Origin: Chloroflexi bacterium 13_1_40CM_68_21
GTDB lineage: Bacteria; Chloroflexota; Limnocylindria; P2-11E
DNA: 9,673 bases
Direction: 5' to 3'
Assembly (NCBI GenBank): GCA_001917735.1
Contig: MNEO01000038.1
Location: 1-9,673 of the forward strand
In this document: piece by piece, positions 1 through 6,920 of the stretch
How the letters are laid out: the number at the start of each line of letters is the position of its first letter
Numbering within the stretch: position 1 is the stretch's first letter
Program-made: the position numbers and the translations under genes
The notes under the pieces: generated by a model
Seen by the model: the letters and a program-made list of their open reading frames with translations, nothing else
Told to the model about the DNA's origin: nothing
Database searches by the model: none

Positions 1-392
1 TCCGGCGGGAACTCCGACACGAGCGCACCATTCGCACGGATGGCGTGCGCGAGATTGCGGCGCCGTCCGCGGGTCTCGGCGAGGTATGCCGCAACACCCG
101 CACCGATCACCGCGATCGTCCTTCCGTTGGCTTCGAGGGTGCCGGCATGCGCCGCACTGTCGACGCCCTGCGCAAGCCCAGACACCACCACGATGCCCGC
201 GCCGGCGCACGCGGCCGCCAGCTCGCGGGCGACACGCGCGCCGTACGGGGTCATCCGGCGCGTGCCGACGATGCTTACGGCCCTGGCTCGGAGCGCAGGG
301 ATGTCGCCGTCGACCCAGAGTGGATCCGGAGGCTGCCGCAGATCGAGCAGACGCTCGGGATAGCGTCGGTCCGCCGGACCGAGCGCGATCAC
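1..392 (-). CDS. dprA: DNA processing protein DprA/Smf, N-terminal part (runs off the left edge)
   Basis: DprA binds incoming single-stranded DNA and loads RecA onto it during natural transformation (family knowledge). I translated this frame by hand from a GTG at 392-390; 130 codons are visible and there is no stop inside the window. Seen: the YPE-LL and PP-LWV-GD lead-in (residues 11-30), then the DprA Rossmann-like core with IVGTRRMTPYG (41-51), VVVSGLAQGVDSAAH (68-82), TIAVIGAGV (92-100) and GALVSEFPP (122-130). The GTG overlaps the comM stop codon (GTGA, 4 bases), which points to translational coupling. No Shine-Dalgarno is visible, and the bases upstream of it are TCCTC-like. The protein starts almost directly at the DprA domain, so it lacks the SAM/HTH-like N-terminal domain found in many homologues. 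The C-terminal end, and any winged-helix domain there, lie outside the window. Family certain; start likely. Confidence 0.93.
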   Translation of the reverse strand, partial: MIALGPADRRYPERLLDLRQPPDPLWVDGDIPALRARAVSIVGTRRMTPYGARVARELAAACAGAGIVVVSGLAQGVDSAAHAGTLEANGRTIAVIGAGVAAYLAETRGRRRNLAHAIRANGALVSEFPP

Positions 393-1987
393 GGGTCGGC
401 ACGCAAGAGGAGTGCGAGCGCGACGTCCTCCCCGCGCACGCGGTCGCTCGCGCCGAGATCCGCGGCGGTGCGCGCGACGCGAAGGACGCGGTGATAGCCG
501 CGCGCCGAGAGGCGGCGCGCGCGGACCGCCTCCGCGAGCAGACTCTCTGTCTCGGCGTCGACCCCGCAGTACCGCCTGACTTCGGCGACCGTGAGATCCG
601 CGTTCACACGAGCTCGGGTGCGCGCCTGCGTCCGCTCGCGCGCCGCCAACACGCGCTCGCGCACTTCTGACGAGCGCTCGCGGCCTTCGTCGCGAAGCCG
701 CTCGAACGGCACACGCGGCACGTGCGCGCGCAGATCGATGCGATCGAGGACCGGGCCGGAAAGTCGGCCGCGATAGCGTTCGATCTGTTCCGGAAGGCAC
801 CGGCACTCGACGGCCGGATCACCGTAATGGCCGCACGGACAGGGATTCATCGCCGCCACGAGCACGAAGCGCGCTGGATACGTCGCCGCCCCGCCCGCGC
901 GCGAGATCGTGATCGAACGCTCCTCGAGGGGCTCGCGCAGTGTGTCGAGCACCGCGGATGAGAACTCGGCGACCTCGTCGAGGAACAACGAACCGCAGTG
1001 CGCAAGGCTGATCTCGCCGGGTCGCGGCGGCGACCCACCTCCCACGAGCGCCAGATGCGACGCCGTGTGATGCGGCGCGCGGAAGGGCCGCGCGGTGAGG
1101 ATCGGGTGATGCGGATCCGCGAGCCCCGCGACGCTGTGGATCGTGCTGGCGGCGAGTGCTTCCTCTTCGTCGAGCGGAGGAAGGATCGACGGAAGCGCGC
1201 GCGCCAGCATGGTCTTTCCGGTGCCCGGCGGACCGACGAGCAAAAGATTGTGGCCGCCCGCCGCCGCGATCTCCAGCGCCCGTTTCGGCGTCTCCTGCCC
1301 GGCGATCTCGGCAAGGTCGACCTGATGCCGCGGCTCGTGCGCGCGCGGTGGAACGGCGCATGGCGGCGCGCGGACGCGCCCATCCAGATGCTCGACGACC
1401 TCGCGCAGCGAGCCGAAGCCATACGCGGCGACGCCGCAGGCCGCGGCCTCCCCCGCGTTCTCGGTTGCGAGGACGACCTCATGGATCCCGCGCGATGCCG
1501 CATGCCGAACACGCGGCATCGCACCTCGCACAGGACGAAGCGCCCCGTCCAGCGCGAGCTCGCCGAAGCACAAGGGGCCGACGTCGGTTCGAAGCTGAGC
1601 GCTGGCCCGGAGGATACCGAGAGCGATCGCCAGGTCGAAGCCTGTCCCTTCCTTGCGGCGCTCTGCCGGAGCGAGGTTGACCGTCACGCGACGCAGCGGG
1701 AATTCGTAGCCCGAGTTGCGCACCGCCGCGCGGACGCGTTCGCGGGCTTCCTGTACGGCTGCGTCGGGCAGGCCGACCACGACGAAGGCCGGCAGTCCAT
1801 TCGCGACGTCGACCTCGACCGTGACGAGCGCGCTTTCGAGGCCCCACAGTGCGCACGCGGTTACGCGCGCGACCGAGCGCGCGGTCTCGGGTCTCTCCGG
1901 CGCGGTGATCGCGATGGGCGCAGCCTGCGCGAGATCGTTCGGGCGACCGATGGGACTTGCGGTCGGTACCGCCGTCCTATCGGTCAA
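389..1987 (-). CDS. comM: ComM/YifB family AAA+ ATPase (Mg-chelatase-like)
   Basis: ComM is a hexameric AAA+ helicase that drives branch migration when transforming DNA recombines with the chromosome (family knowledge). In order: an N-terminal ChlI-like domain with VEVDVANGLPAF (57-68), VGLPDAAVQEARERVR (71-86) and NLAPAERRKEG (104-114); Walker A GPPGTGKT (252-259); PFRAPHHTASH (301-311); Walker B LFLDEVAEF (334-342); a Cys-x-Cys-x9-Cys-x-Cys cluster (383, 385, 395, 397) that could hold zinc; GPVLDRIDL with the likely arginine finger R416; and the C-terminal RGYHRVLRVARTAADL (496-511). At 532 residues it is longer than the usual roughly 500. Homology begins near residue 39; the first 38 residues are Pro/Ala-rich and unlike the family. 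No ATG, GTG or TTG lies in frame between the TTG at 1987 and the conserved region, so the true start is unsure. It is followed directly by dprA. Confidence 0.95.
   Translation of the reverse strand: MTDRTAVPTASPIGRPNDLAQAAPIAITAPERPETARSVARVTACALWGLESALVTVEVDVANGLPAFVVVGLPDAAVQEARERVRAAVRNSGYEFPLRRVTVNLAPAERRKEGTGFDLAIALGILRASAQLRTDVGPLCFGELALDGALRPVRGAMPRVRHAASRGIHEVVLATENAGEAAACGVAAYGFGSLREVVEHLDGRVRAPPCAVPPRAHEPRHQVDLAEIAGQETPKRALEIAAAGGHNLLLVGPPGTGKTMLARALPSILPPLDEEEALAASTIHSVAGLADPHHPILTARPFRAPHHTASHLALVGGGSPPRPGEISLAHCGSLFLDEVAEFSSAVLDTLREPLEERSITISRAGGAATYPARFVLVAAMNPCPCGHYGDPAVECRCLPEQIERYRGRLSGPVLDRIDLRAHVPRVPFERLRDEGRERSSEVRERVLAARERTQARTRARVNADLTVAEVRRYCGVDAETESLLAEAVRARRLSARGYHRVLRVARTAADLGASDRVRGEDVALALLLRADP
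1945..1985. promoter_or_regulatory. 41-base imperfect palindrome/hairpin between divergent comM and the glycosyltransferase gene
   Basis: Positions 1945-1956 (GACCGATGGGAC) pair with 1974-1985 (GTCCTATCGGTC). All are Watson-Crick except 1952/1978, which is G-U in plus-strand RNA and a C/A mismatch in minus-strand RNA. Inside, after a TT/C bulge, GCGGT (1959-1963) pairs with ACCGC (1968-1972) around a CGGT loop, giving 17 possible pairs. The structure lies between the only available comM start (TTG, 1987-1985) and the glycosyltransferase starts (1957, or 1999-2011). No U-run follows on either strand, so a plain intrinsic terminator is unlikely. It could be a bidirectional operator or an mRNA leader structure. 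The pairing is seen directly; any function is inferred. Confidence 0.55.
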
Positions 1988-3477
1988 ACTACGCGGCGTT
2001 GAGCTTGCGGGTGGCGCTCGCGCTGTTCGGGCTCGCGGTCCTCACGCGGCTCCCGTTCGCGACCACGAACCTCTACGCGCCTGACTCCGTGCTCTACGCG
2101 CGCGGGATGGAGCGTTTCGATCCCCTGGACCAGCGCCCGCAAGCTCCGGGCTACCTCTGGTACATCCTCGTGCTCCGCGGGATCGACCTCGTCACGCATG
2201 ATCCCAACCGCGCCATGACGATCGTCAGCGCCCTGGCGGGCGCGGTCGCGGTTGCGCTCGTCTATCTCGTCGCCGCGCGGCTCTACGACGAGCGCACGGG
2301 CAGGGTCTCGGCGGTCTTCGTCCTCACCGCCGTCACCTTCTGGGCATACGGCGGCGTCGCATACCCGTACACGCTCCTTGCCGCGCTCTCTACGCTCTGC
2401 GCGCTGCTCTTCTGGCGCGCGCTCGACCCCACGGCGTCGCGCGCCCAGCGCGGGGTGCGGCTCATCGCAGCGTCAGCGGCATGGGCCATCGCCGTCGGCT
2501 TCCGCTCGGACCTCGCGATGTTCCTCGCGCCGCTCTGGCTTCTCGCCGCGGCGCGCGCGACCCTGCTGGCCGCTGGGATCTCCGCGGTGTGCATCGCGGC
2601 CCTTGTGGGTGGCTGGGTCGTGGCGAGCGCATCCGCGGACGGCGGCCTGTCGCGATTCCTCGAAGCGGTCGGCGTGCAGAGCAAGTTCGTGGAAGAGCGG
2701 TACAGCATCTTCGGCAACGGACCGATCGCGATCTACCGGAACACCTACGAGCTCGCGCGGTTCCTCGGACGTGGCCTGTACTTCCTCATCCCGCTCGTGG
2801 TCGTGACGCTCATCTCGGCCGATGCGCGACGCATCGAGCTGCGCGACCGCTGGCGCACAGCCTTCGTCGGGCTCTGGACGTTCGCGCCGCTGCCGTTTTA
2901 CGTGTTCATCCACGTCGGGGAATACGGCTACATCTTCAGCGTGCTCCCGGGCCTGGCCATCCTTGCCGCGCGTGGCGCGATCGGGCTCGCCAAGGGGATG
3001 CGCATGCCGCGTACGTTCCCCTGGATCGTCGCCGCCGTCGCCATCGGGAACGCGGCGATCTTCCTGCAGAGCGACACGCCGCTCTCCGTTCGCGACATCG
3101 CACGCCACGACCGGGGGCTCGATGAGAAGGTGCAGTTCGTCCGCTCGAACTTCGTGAAGGAGACCACCGTGGTGGTCACCGCGTACGACGCGGTGCTGGT
3201 CGAGAGCTACCTGGACTCCAGCTATGCGGTCCTCGCGTACGACCCTATGGCGAACCCGTCCTTCTCCCAATCGCTCACCTGTCGCGTGGTCACCGCGGGG
3301 CATACGTGCGCCGGGGCGGATGTCGACGTGGTGCTGTGGGACGACCTGCTGCGCGCCGAGGGCGCGGGCTGGACGGAGCGCGCGATGCCGCACGGAGCGC
3401 GGCTTCGGATCGGACACGCGCCGCGCACGTCCGTCCTACTGGTGAGCGAGGGCCTCGGTGTGAGGATCGTCCGCTAG
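1957..3477 (+). CDS. GT-C-type polytopic membrane glycosyltransferase (ArnT/PMT-like)
   Basis: This is probably a polyprenyl-phosphate-sugar-dependent transferase acting on the outer face of the cytoplasmic membrane. The assignment rests on architecture and loop motifs, not on a specific subfamily. The first hydrophobic helix is at about residues 15-33. It is followed by a loop with LYAPDSVLYARG (39-50; D43 is the candidate catalytic Asp of GT-C enzymes) and QRPQAPGYL (59-67), which resembles the H-P-GYP region of the family. About ten more hydrophobic segments follow up to residue 370. A soluble, presumably external tail (about 375-506) contains the Cys pair C442/C451. The longest start is a TTG at 1957, inside a hairpin and overlapping comM. 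TTG 1999, TTG 2005 or GTG 2011 would remove the overlap and still keep helix 1; none has a clear Shine-Dalgarno. It is the only plus-strand gene here. Its acceptor and donor are unknown. Confidence 0.8.
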   Translation: MRSVPPSYRSNYAALSLRVALALFGLAVLTRLPFATTNLYAPDSVLYARGMERFDPLDQRPQAPGYLWYILVLRGIDLVTHDPNRAMTIVSALAGAVAVALVYLVAARLYDERTGRVSAVFVLTAVTFWAYGGVAYPYTLLAALSTLCALLFWRALDPTASRAQRGVRLIAASAAWAIAVGFRSDLAMFLAPLWLLAAARATLLAAGISAVCIAALVGGWVVASASADGGLSRFLEAVGVQSKFVEERYSIFGNGPIAIYRNTYELARFLGRGLYFLIPLVVVTLISADARRIELRDRWRTAFVGLWTFAPLPFYVFIHVGEYGYIFSVLPGLAILAARGAIGLAKGMRMPRTFPWIVAAVAIGNAAIFLQSDTPLSVRDIARHDRGLDEKVQFVRSNFVKETTVVVTAYDAVLVESYLDSSYAVLAYDPMANPSFSQSLTCRVVTAGHTCAGADVDVVLWDDLLRAEGAGWTERAMPHGARLRIGHAPRTSVLLVSEGLGVRIVR

Positions 3478-4554
3478 GAGCGTGCCGACCCGACGGCCAA
3501 CGATCCAGCTCGCCGCTGCGACCGGTCCGCCGAGGACCGCGGCAAGGAGCGGCCAGATGGACATCCACGGCCGCGCGACGGCCTGCCCGTAGTACTGGAA
3601 GAAGAGCAGCGACGCGCGAGGGTCCGGACCGCCGTCGACCAGGCCGCGCGGGACGGGAGCCGGAAAGAGGACGACTCGCGTGAGCTCGGCCGCGACGAAT
3701 AGCACGCTGAACGCCACACCCAGCACGAGCGGGTGAGACCAGCGACCGCGTCCCGCGCGCAGTGCGTCGAGCGCGATGGCGCCCGCGACGATGAGCGGCG
3801 GAAAGGCCGGCGCGAGCCAGCCGCTGCCGTCCAGGACGAGGTAGGTCGCCAACGCGGTGATGGTGTAGGTCGCTGCCACGACCGTCGCGCCCCATCGCCC
3901 ACCGACGAGCGTTGCCCCGAGGGCGAGCGCTGCCGGGATGAGCAGCGCGACCAGCAGCGGGTAGAAGAACGCCTCGCGGGTCGTCGCGGTGATGTAGTAG
4001 AAGTTCATGCCGAACACCAGCACACCGCAGACGTTCGCGAGCATGACGGCGCGGAAGAGCCGGCGAAGCCACTCCGGAACACTGAAGATGCCCGGCGCGA
4101 ACGCGGTGGACCACCCAACGAACGCGACGGTCGACCCGACGACGCCGGCGATATGCGGCGGGCTCCAGATGTCGACATCGCGACCGTACGCGCGATGCCA
4201 GAACTCATCGAAGGGACCCGAGAGGATCACCGCCAGCGCGCCGAACCCGACGAGCGCGAGGCCGAGCTCCGCGTGGAACGGTCCAACACGCAGCTCGCGG
4301 CCGCGCACCGGACGGCCGGCCATCGCGGTAGCGGTGGCGATGACCGCGGCGACGCCCCAGAGGATCACCCCGCCGTAGAGGAAGAGATGCGGAACGCTCC
4401 AGAACGTGTCCCTTCCCACCACGCGATGCCACGAGACGTCCCACGCCGCGCCGAACCAGCTGAGGAAGACGCCCGCGACGCCAATGACGAGCGGCGCCAT
4501 CGTCCCCAGGCCGGAGAGCCCGGCGCGCCGCAGCGGCAGCGCGATCGTCGCCAT
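3436..4554 (-). CDS. Polytopic membrane protein with a duplicated D-x3-WHR...GRD...W-S-x-PH motif
   Basis: I do not recognise a named family. It has 372 residues with about ten hydrophobic segments by eye (roughly 19-36, 55-79, 93-112, 134-155, 166-187, 197-216, 222-241, 251-263, 274-297, 331-353). The striking feature is an internal repeat. Residues 39-56 (D39, W42, H43, R44, G47, R48, D49, W52, S53, P55, H56) recur at 116-134 (D116, W119, H120, R121, G124, R125, D126, W130, S131, P133, H134), an offset of 77. Each copy sits between two membrane segments. Paired His and Asp at helix edges suggest metal or haem binding, but this is inference. The ATG at 4554 lies 12 bases after the yraN stop, so the two are probably cotranscribed. 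The 3' end overlaps the convergent glycosyltransferase gene by 42 bases. No Shine-Dalgarno is visible. Confidence 0.85.
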   Translation of the reverse strand: MATIALPLRRAGLSGLGTMAPLVIGVAGVFLSWFGAAWDVSWHRVVGRDTFWSVPHLFLYGGVILWGVAAVIATATAMAGRPVRGRELRVGPFHAELGLALVGFGALAVILSGPFDEFWHRAYGRDVDIWSPPHIAGVVGSTVAFVGWSTAFAPGIFSVPEWLRRLFRAVMLANVCGVLVFGMNFYYITATTREAFFYPLLVALLIPAALALGATLVGGRWGATVVAATYTITALATYLVLDGSGWLAPAFPPLIVAGAIALDALRAGRGRWSHPLVLGVAFSVLFVAAELTRVVLFPAPVPRGLVDGGPDPRASLLFFQYYGQAVARPWMSIWPLLAAVLGGPVAAASWIVGRRVGTLLADDPHTEALAHQ

Positions 4555-4566
4555 GCGGAGTCGATT

Positions 4567-4917
4567 CTAGGGACCGGCCTCCAGCAGCTCGACCTGTGTG
4601 CCCTCGTCGCTGACGGTCAGCGCGGCGACCATGACGCGCCAGCGCGCATGTCGCTGTCCGCGCATCGCGAGCCAGCCCGCACCGAGACGCGCGAGGCGGC
4701 CGAGCTTGCGCCGGTCGACCGCCTCCGCGGCAGACACGAACGATCCCGCGCGGCGCGTCTTCACCTCGACGAACACGAAGCCGTCGCCGTCGCGGCAGAC
4801 CAGATCGATCTCGCCGAAGCGGGTGCGCTCGTTACGGGCGACGACGCGCAGTCCACGACGCACGAGCTCGGTCTCCGCGGCGCGCTCGCCGGCGAGCCCC
4901 AGGGCGCGGCGATCCAC
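4567..4917 (-). CDS. yraN: YraN/UPF0102 family putative endonuclease
   Basis: This is a small protein of the PD-(D/E)xK nuclease-like fold, of unsettled cellular role, usually encoded beside rnhB and comM/dprA (family knowledge). The 116 residues match the usual family length. Seen: GLAGERAAETELVRRGLRVVARNERTRFGEIDLV, split as the conserved N-terminal helix (residues 7-27), NERTRFGEIDLV (29-40, with E36 and D38 of the active-site core) and VFVEVKTRRAG (48-58, the E-x-K motif). Then follow the AVDRRKLGRLARLG helix and the C-terminal strands. The start is a GTG at 4917; the upstream frame offers no ATG. It lies 18 bases after the sugar-dehydrogenase gene and 12 bases before the membrane-protein gene, so the three look like one transcription unit. 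The catalytic residues appear intact. Confidence 0.93.
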   Translation of the reverse strand: MDRRALGLAGERAAETELVRRGLRVVARNERTRFGEIDLVCRDGDGFVFVEVKTRRAGSFVSAAEAVDRRKLGRLARLGAGWLAMRGQRHARWRVMVAALTVSDEGTQVELLEAGP

Positions 4918-4935
4918 GCCAGAGAGATCGGCGCG

Positions 4936-6810
4936 CTATTGCGAGGGCGTGACCTTGATGATCCGGTCGGAGCCGCTGTCCGTCGTGAGGTAGAGCGATC
5001 CGTCCGGGCCCTGCGCCGCCGAGCGGAGGCGACCGTAGGTCCCGTTGAAGAGGACGCCCGCGGTCTTCAACGTCCCGTCGGGCTGCTGCTCGAGCCGCAG
5101 CAGCATGGTGCCCGCAAGCGCCGCGACGAAGAGATCCCCGTCCCAGGCGCCCCACTGCGGTCCGCTCACGAACGTGTTCCCGCTCGTCGCGACGTACGGG
5201 TTGTCGAACGACTGCCACACCGGTTTCGTGAAGCCGGGGCCGGCGCCGTTCGGCCACGAGAAGTTGAGTCCGGGCTTCAGGAGATTGACGGTGGCGTGCG
5301 AGTGCGCGCCGGTCGAGCTGTCGGTGTAGTGGGAATGCTCGCTCGTGAACGGTAGGCCGGTCCCCGGTTGGAACGCGATGCCCTGCGGATTCCGGTGGCC
5401 CATGGTGTACGCAGCCGTCCTGCCGAACGCGCCGGCCAGGATCGGGTTGTCCTCGGGGATCGTGCCGTCGGGGTTTACGCGCAGCACCTTCCCATTGAGC
5501 GAGTTGGGGTTCTGGGAGAACGCGGTGTTCCCCACTTCGCCCATTGTCACAAAGAGCTTGCCGTCCGGTGCGAAACGGATACGGCAGCCGTCGTGGTTGC
5601 CGCCCGCGAAGATGCCCGTGCGGATGACGTAGCCGTCGAACACCAGCGTGCTGTTCACATCGCGATAGCGAAGCACCTGGTTGAGCCAACCGTTGTCGGT
5701 CCGGGAGGCGCACACGTACACGAAGTGGTTCGTCGCGAACGCGGGGTCGATCGCGATCCCCATCGCACCCGCCTCGCCCTCCGCGCGGATGCCCGAGACG
5801 GCATTGTTCGCGAGCTGCGGCGCTCCGGCGGCGCCGCTCGCGTAAACGAGGATGTTCCCCGAGCGCTCGGTCACGAACATCCGCCCATCGGGAGCGAACG
5901 CCAGGTCCCAGGGGAATTTCAATCCTGACTGCACCACGGTCGTCGTGAGCCTCGGCGCGTTGCCCGCGGCGGGCGGAAGACCGGGAACGGTGATCGTCAG
6001 GAAGACGCCCTGGTCCTCCATCCACCACGCGCCGTCGACGACCGGCCGCAGGTGCAGCGAGTACGTTCCCGCGGCCTGCGGCGCGCGCACCTGGAACGTG
6101 AACGTGGCGGTCGCGCCCGGCGCGACGGTCGCTTCGGTCTGCGCCGCCACGCGCGTCGCGAATGGCCAGTTCACGGCGAGAGGCGCCCATTGGGCGTCGT
6201 CGAGGTTGATGCCGAGGCGCGCCTCCTGACCGAGCACGCCTCTCGTCCACGTCTGCGTCCCGGTATTGCGGAACACGAGACTCAGCGGCTGGCTGGTCTG
6301 CCCGGGCTGGAGCGTGGGGTAGGGCGACTGGCTCACCCAGGTGCTGTGGAATCCGAGGTCGCTGACGACAAGCACGAAGACGCCCTCGTCCTCGAGGTGC
6401 TGCACGCCTTCGACGATCGGATGCAGCGGCAGGCGGTACGTGCCGGGGGTCACGGGCGCCCGCAACGTGAAGGTGAACGTTCCGATCGCGTTGGGAGCGA
6501 CGCTCGCCTCGACCGTCGTCGCGACGCGATTGGCGTTGAGCCATCCGACCGCAATGCCCGCGTCAGCGGGCGCGGTGGAATCACCCGCGACGCCGAGATT
6601 CACCTGGCGTCCCGCGACACCGCGTTGCCATGTCTCCGTTCCGGTGTTGCGGAAATGGAGCGTGTAGGAGATCGTCGCTCCAGGACGCAGGACCGGCCAT
6701 GGACTCTCATCGAGCCACGCGGCATGCCACCCTGTGGCGGCCGCGACGGGGGTCGGGACGAGCGTCGCGGCGACCAAAGAGACGCAGATCGCCGCGAGGA
6801 GGAGCCTCAC
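4936..6810 (-). CDS. Secreted PQQ-dependent sugar dehydrogenase-like beta-propeller with two N-terminal NBR1-type Ig-like repeats
   Basis: This is an exported protein of 624 residues. The signal peptide is MRLLLAAICVSLVAATLV...VAAA (cleavage near residue 25), followed by two Ig-like repeats of the 'next to BRCA1' type at about 26-150 and 151-275. They share the blocks FRNTGT-TW-RGV (53-66 and 180-192), APGTYxLxLxP and VDG/VEG...EDxGVF. A soluble-glucose/sorbosone-dehydrogenase propeller follows (about 287-622): FPWDLAFAPDGRMFVTER (299-316), GAMGIAIDPAFATN (348-361), NHDGCRIRFAPDGKLFVT (405-422, candidate base H406), GHRNPQGIAF (471-480) and GRLRSAAQGPDGSLYLTTD (593-611). The usual EHGPxGGDEIN loop is replaced by a His-rich one (490-509). 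Cys367 and Cys409 are the only cysteines in the mature protein and could form a disulfide. The start is a GTG at 6810, with GGAG only 2 bases upstream and an in-frame TAG just above. Substrate unknown; the PQQ cofactor is inferred. Confidence 0.9.
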   Translation of the reverse strand: MRLLLAAICVSLVAATLVPTPVAAATGWHAAWLDESPWPVLRPGATISYTLHFRNTGTETWQRGVAGRQVNLGVAGDSTAPADAGIAVGWLNANRVATTVEASVAPNAIGTFTFTLRAPVTPGTYRLPLHPIVEGVQHLEDEGVFVLVVSDLGFHSTWVSQSPYPTLQPGQTSQPLSLVFRNTGTQTWTRGVLGQEARLGINLDDAQWAPLAVNWPFATRVAAQTEATVAPGATATFTFQVRAPQAAGTYSLHLRPVVDGAWWMEDQGVFLTITVPGLPPAAGNAPRLTTTVVQSGLKFPWDLAFAPDGRMFVTERSGNILVYASGAAGAPQLANNAVSGIRAEGEAGAMGIAIDPAFATNHFVYVCASRTDNGWLNQVLRYRDVNSTLVFDGYVIRTGIFAGGNHDGCRIRFAPDGKLFVTMGEVGNTAFSQNPNSLNGKVLRVNPDGTIPEDNPILAGAFGRTAAYTMGHRNPQGIAFQPGTGLPFTSEHSHYTDSSTGAHSHATVNLLKPGLNFSWPNGAGPGFTKPVWQSFDNPYVATSGNTFVSGPQWGAWDGDLFVAALAGTMLLRLEQQPDGTLKTAGVLFNGTYGRLRSAAQGPDGSLYLTTDSGSDRIIKVTPSQ

Positions 6811-6893
6811 TGCTCCGTTATCGCTTGAATCCCTGTTTCGTTGCTATGACCGGGGTCAAGACTGCGACGAGCCTGACAGGTCCTTCTCGTAGA

Positions 6894-6919
6894 CTCGCCC
6901 GCGCGAGCGCTCGGGCGAG
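6894..6919 (-). terminator. GC-rich hairpin just after rnhB, possible terminator or processing site
   Basis: CTCGCCCG (6894-6901) and CGGGCGAG (6912-6919) form a perfect 8-base-pair stem with a 10-base loop. The hairpin begins 2 bases beyond the rnhB stop codon and lies upstream of the next gene, whose start is 84 bases further on. No T-run follows on the minus strand, so classic Rho-independent termination is doubtful. It may stabilise the rnhB mRNA end or mark the end of the translation-gene operon. The remaining 83 bases to 6810 hold a TTGACC (6854-6859) but no convincing -10 box. Confidence 0.45.
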
Positions 6920-6920
6920 G

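Noticed and set aside
998..2002. 334-residue plus-strand open frame opposite comM
   Set aside because: It is antisense to the ATPase core of comM, including the Walker motifs, and has no independent support.
3733..5355. 540-residue plus-strand open frame antisense to the membrane protein, yraN and the dehydrogenase end
   Set aside because: Its composition is Arg/Glu/Asp-rich without motifs, as expected from the antisense frame of high-GC codons. The minus-strand genes there are real.
4832..6544. 570-residue open frame on the minus strand overlapping the sugar dehydrogenase
   Set aside because: It is Arg/Pro/Gly-rich with no domain pattern and is the shifted-frame shadow of the dehydrogenase gene, which has a signal peptide and clear motifs in its own frame.
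6811..6893. Sigma70-like promoter before the dehydrogenase (TTGACC at 6854-6859)
   Set aside because: The hexamer is good, but 17 bases downstream there is only ACAGGG, far from TATAAT. It is too weak to call, although a promoter is expected somewhere here.
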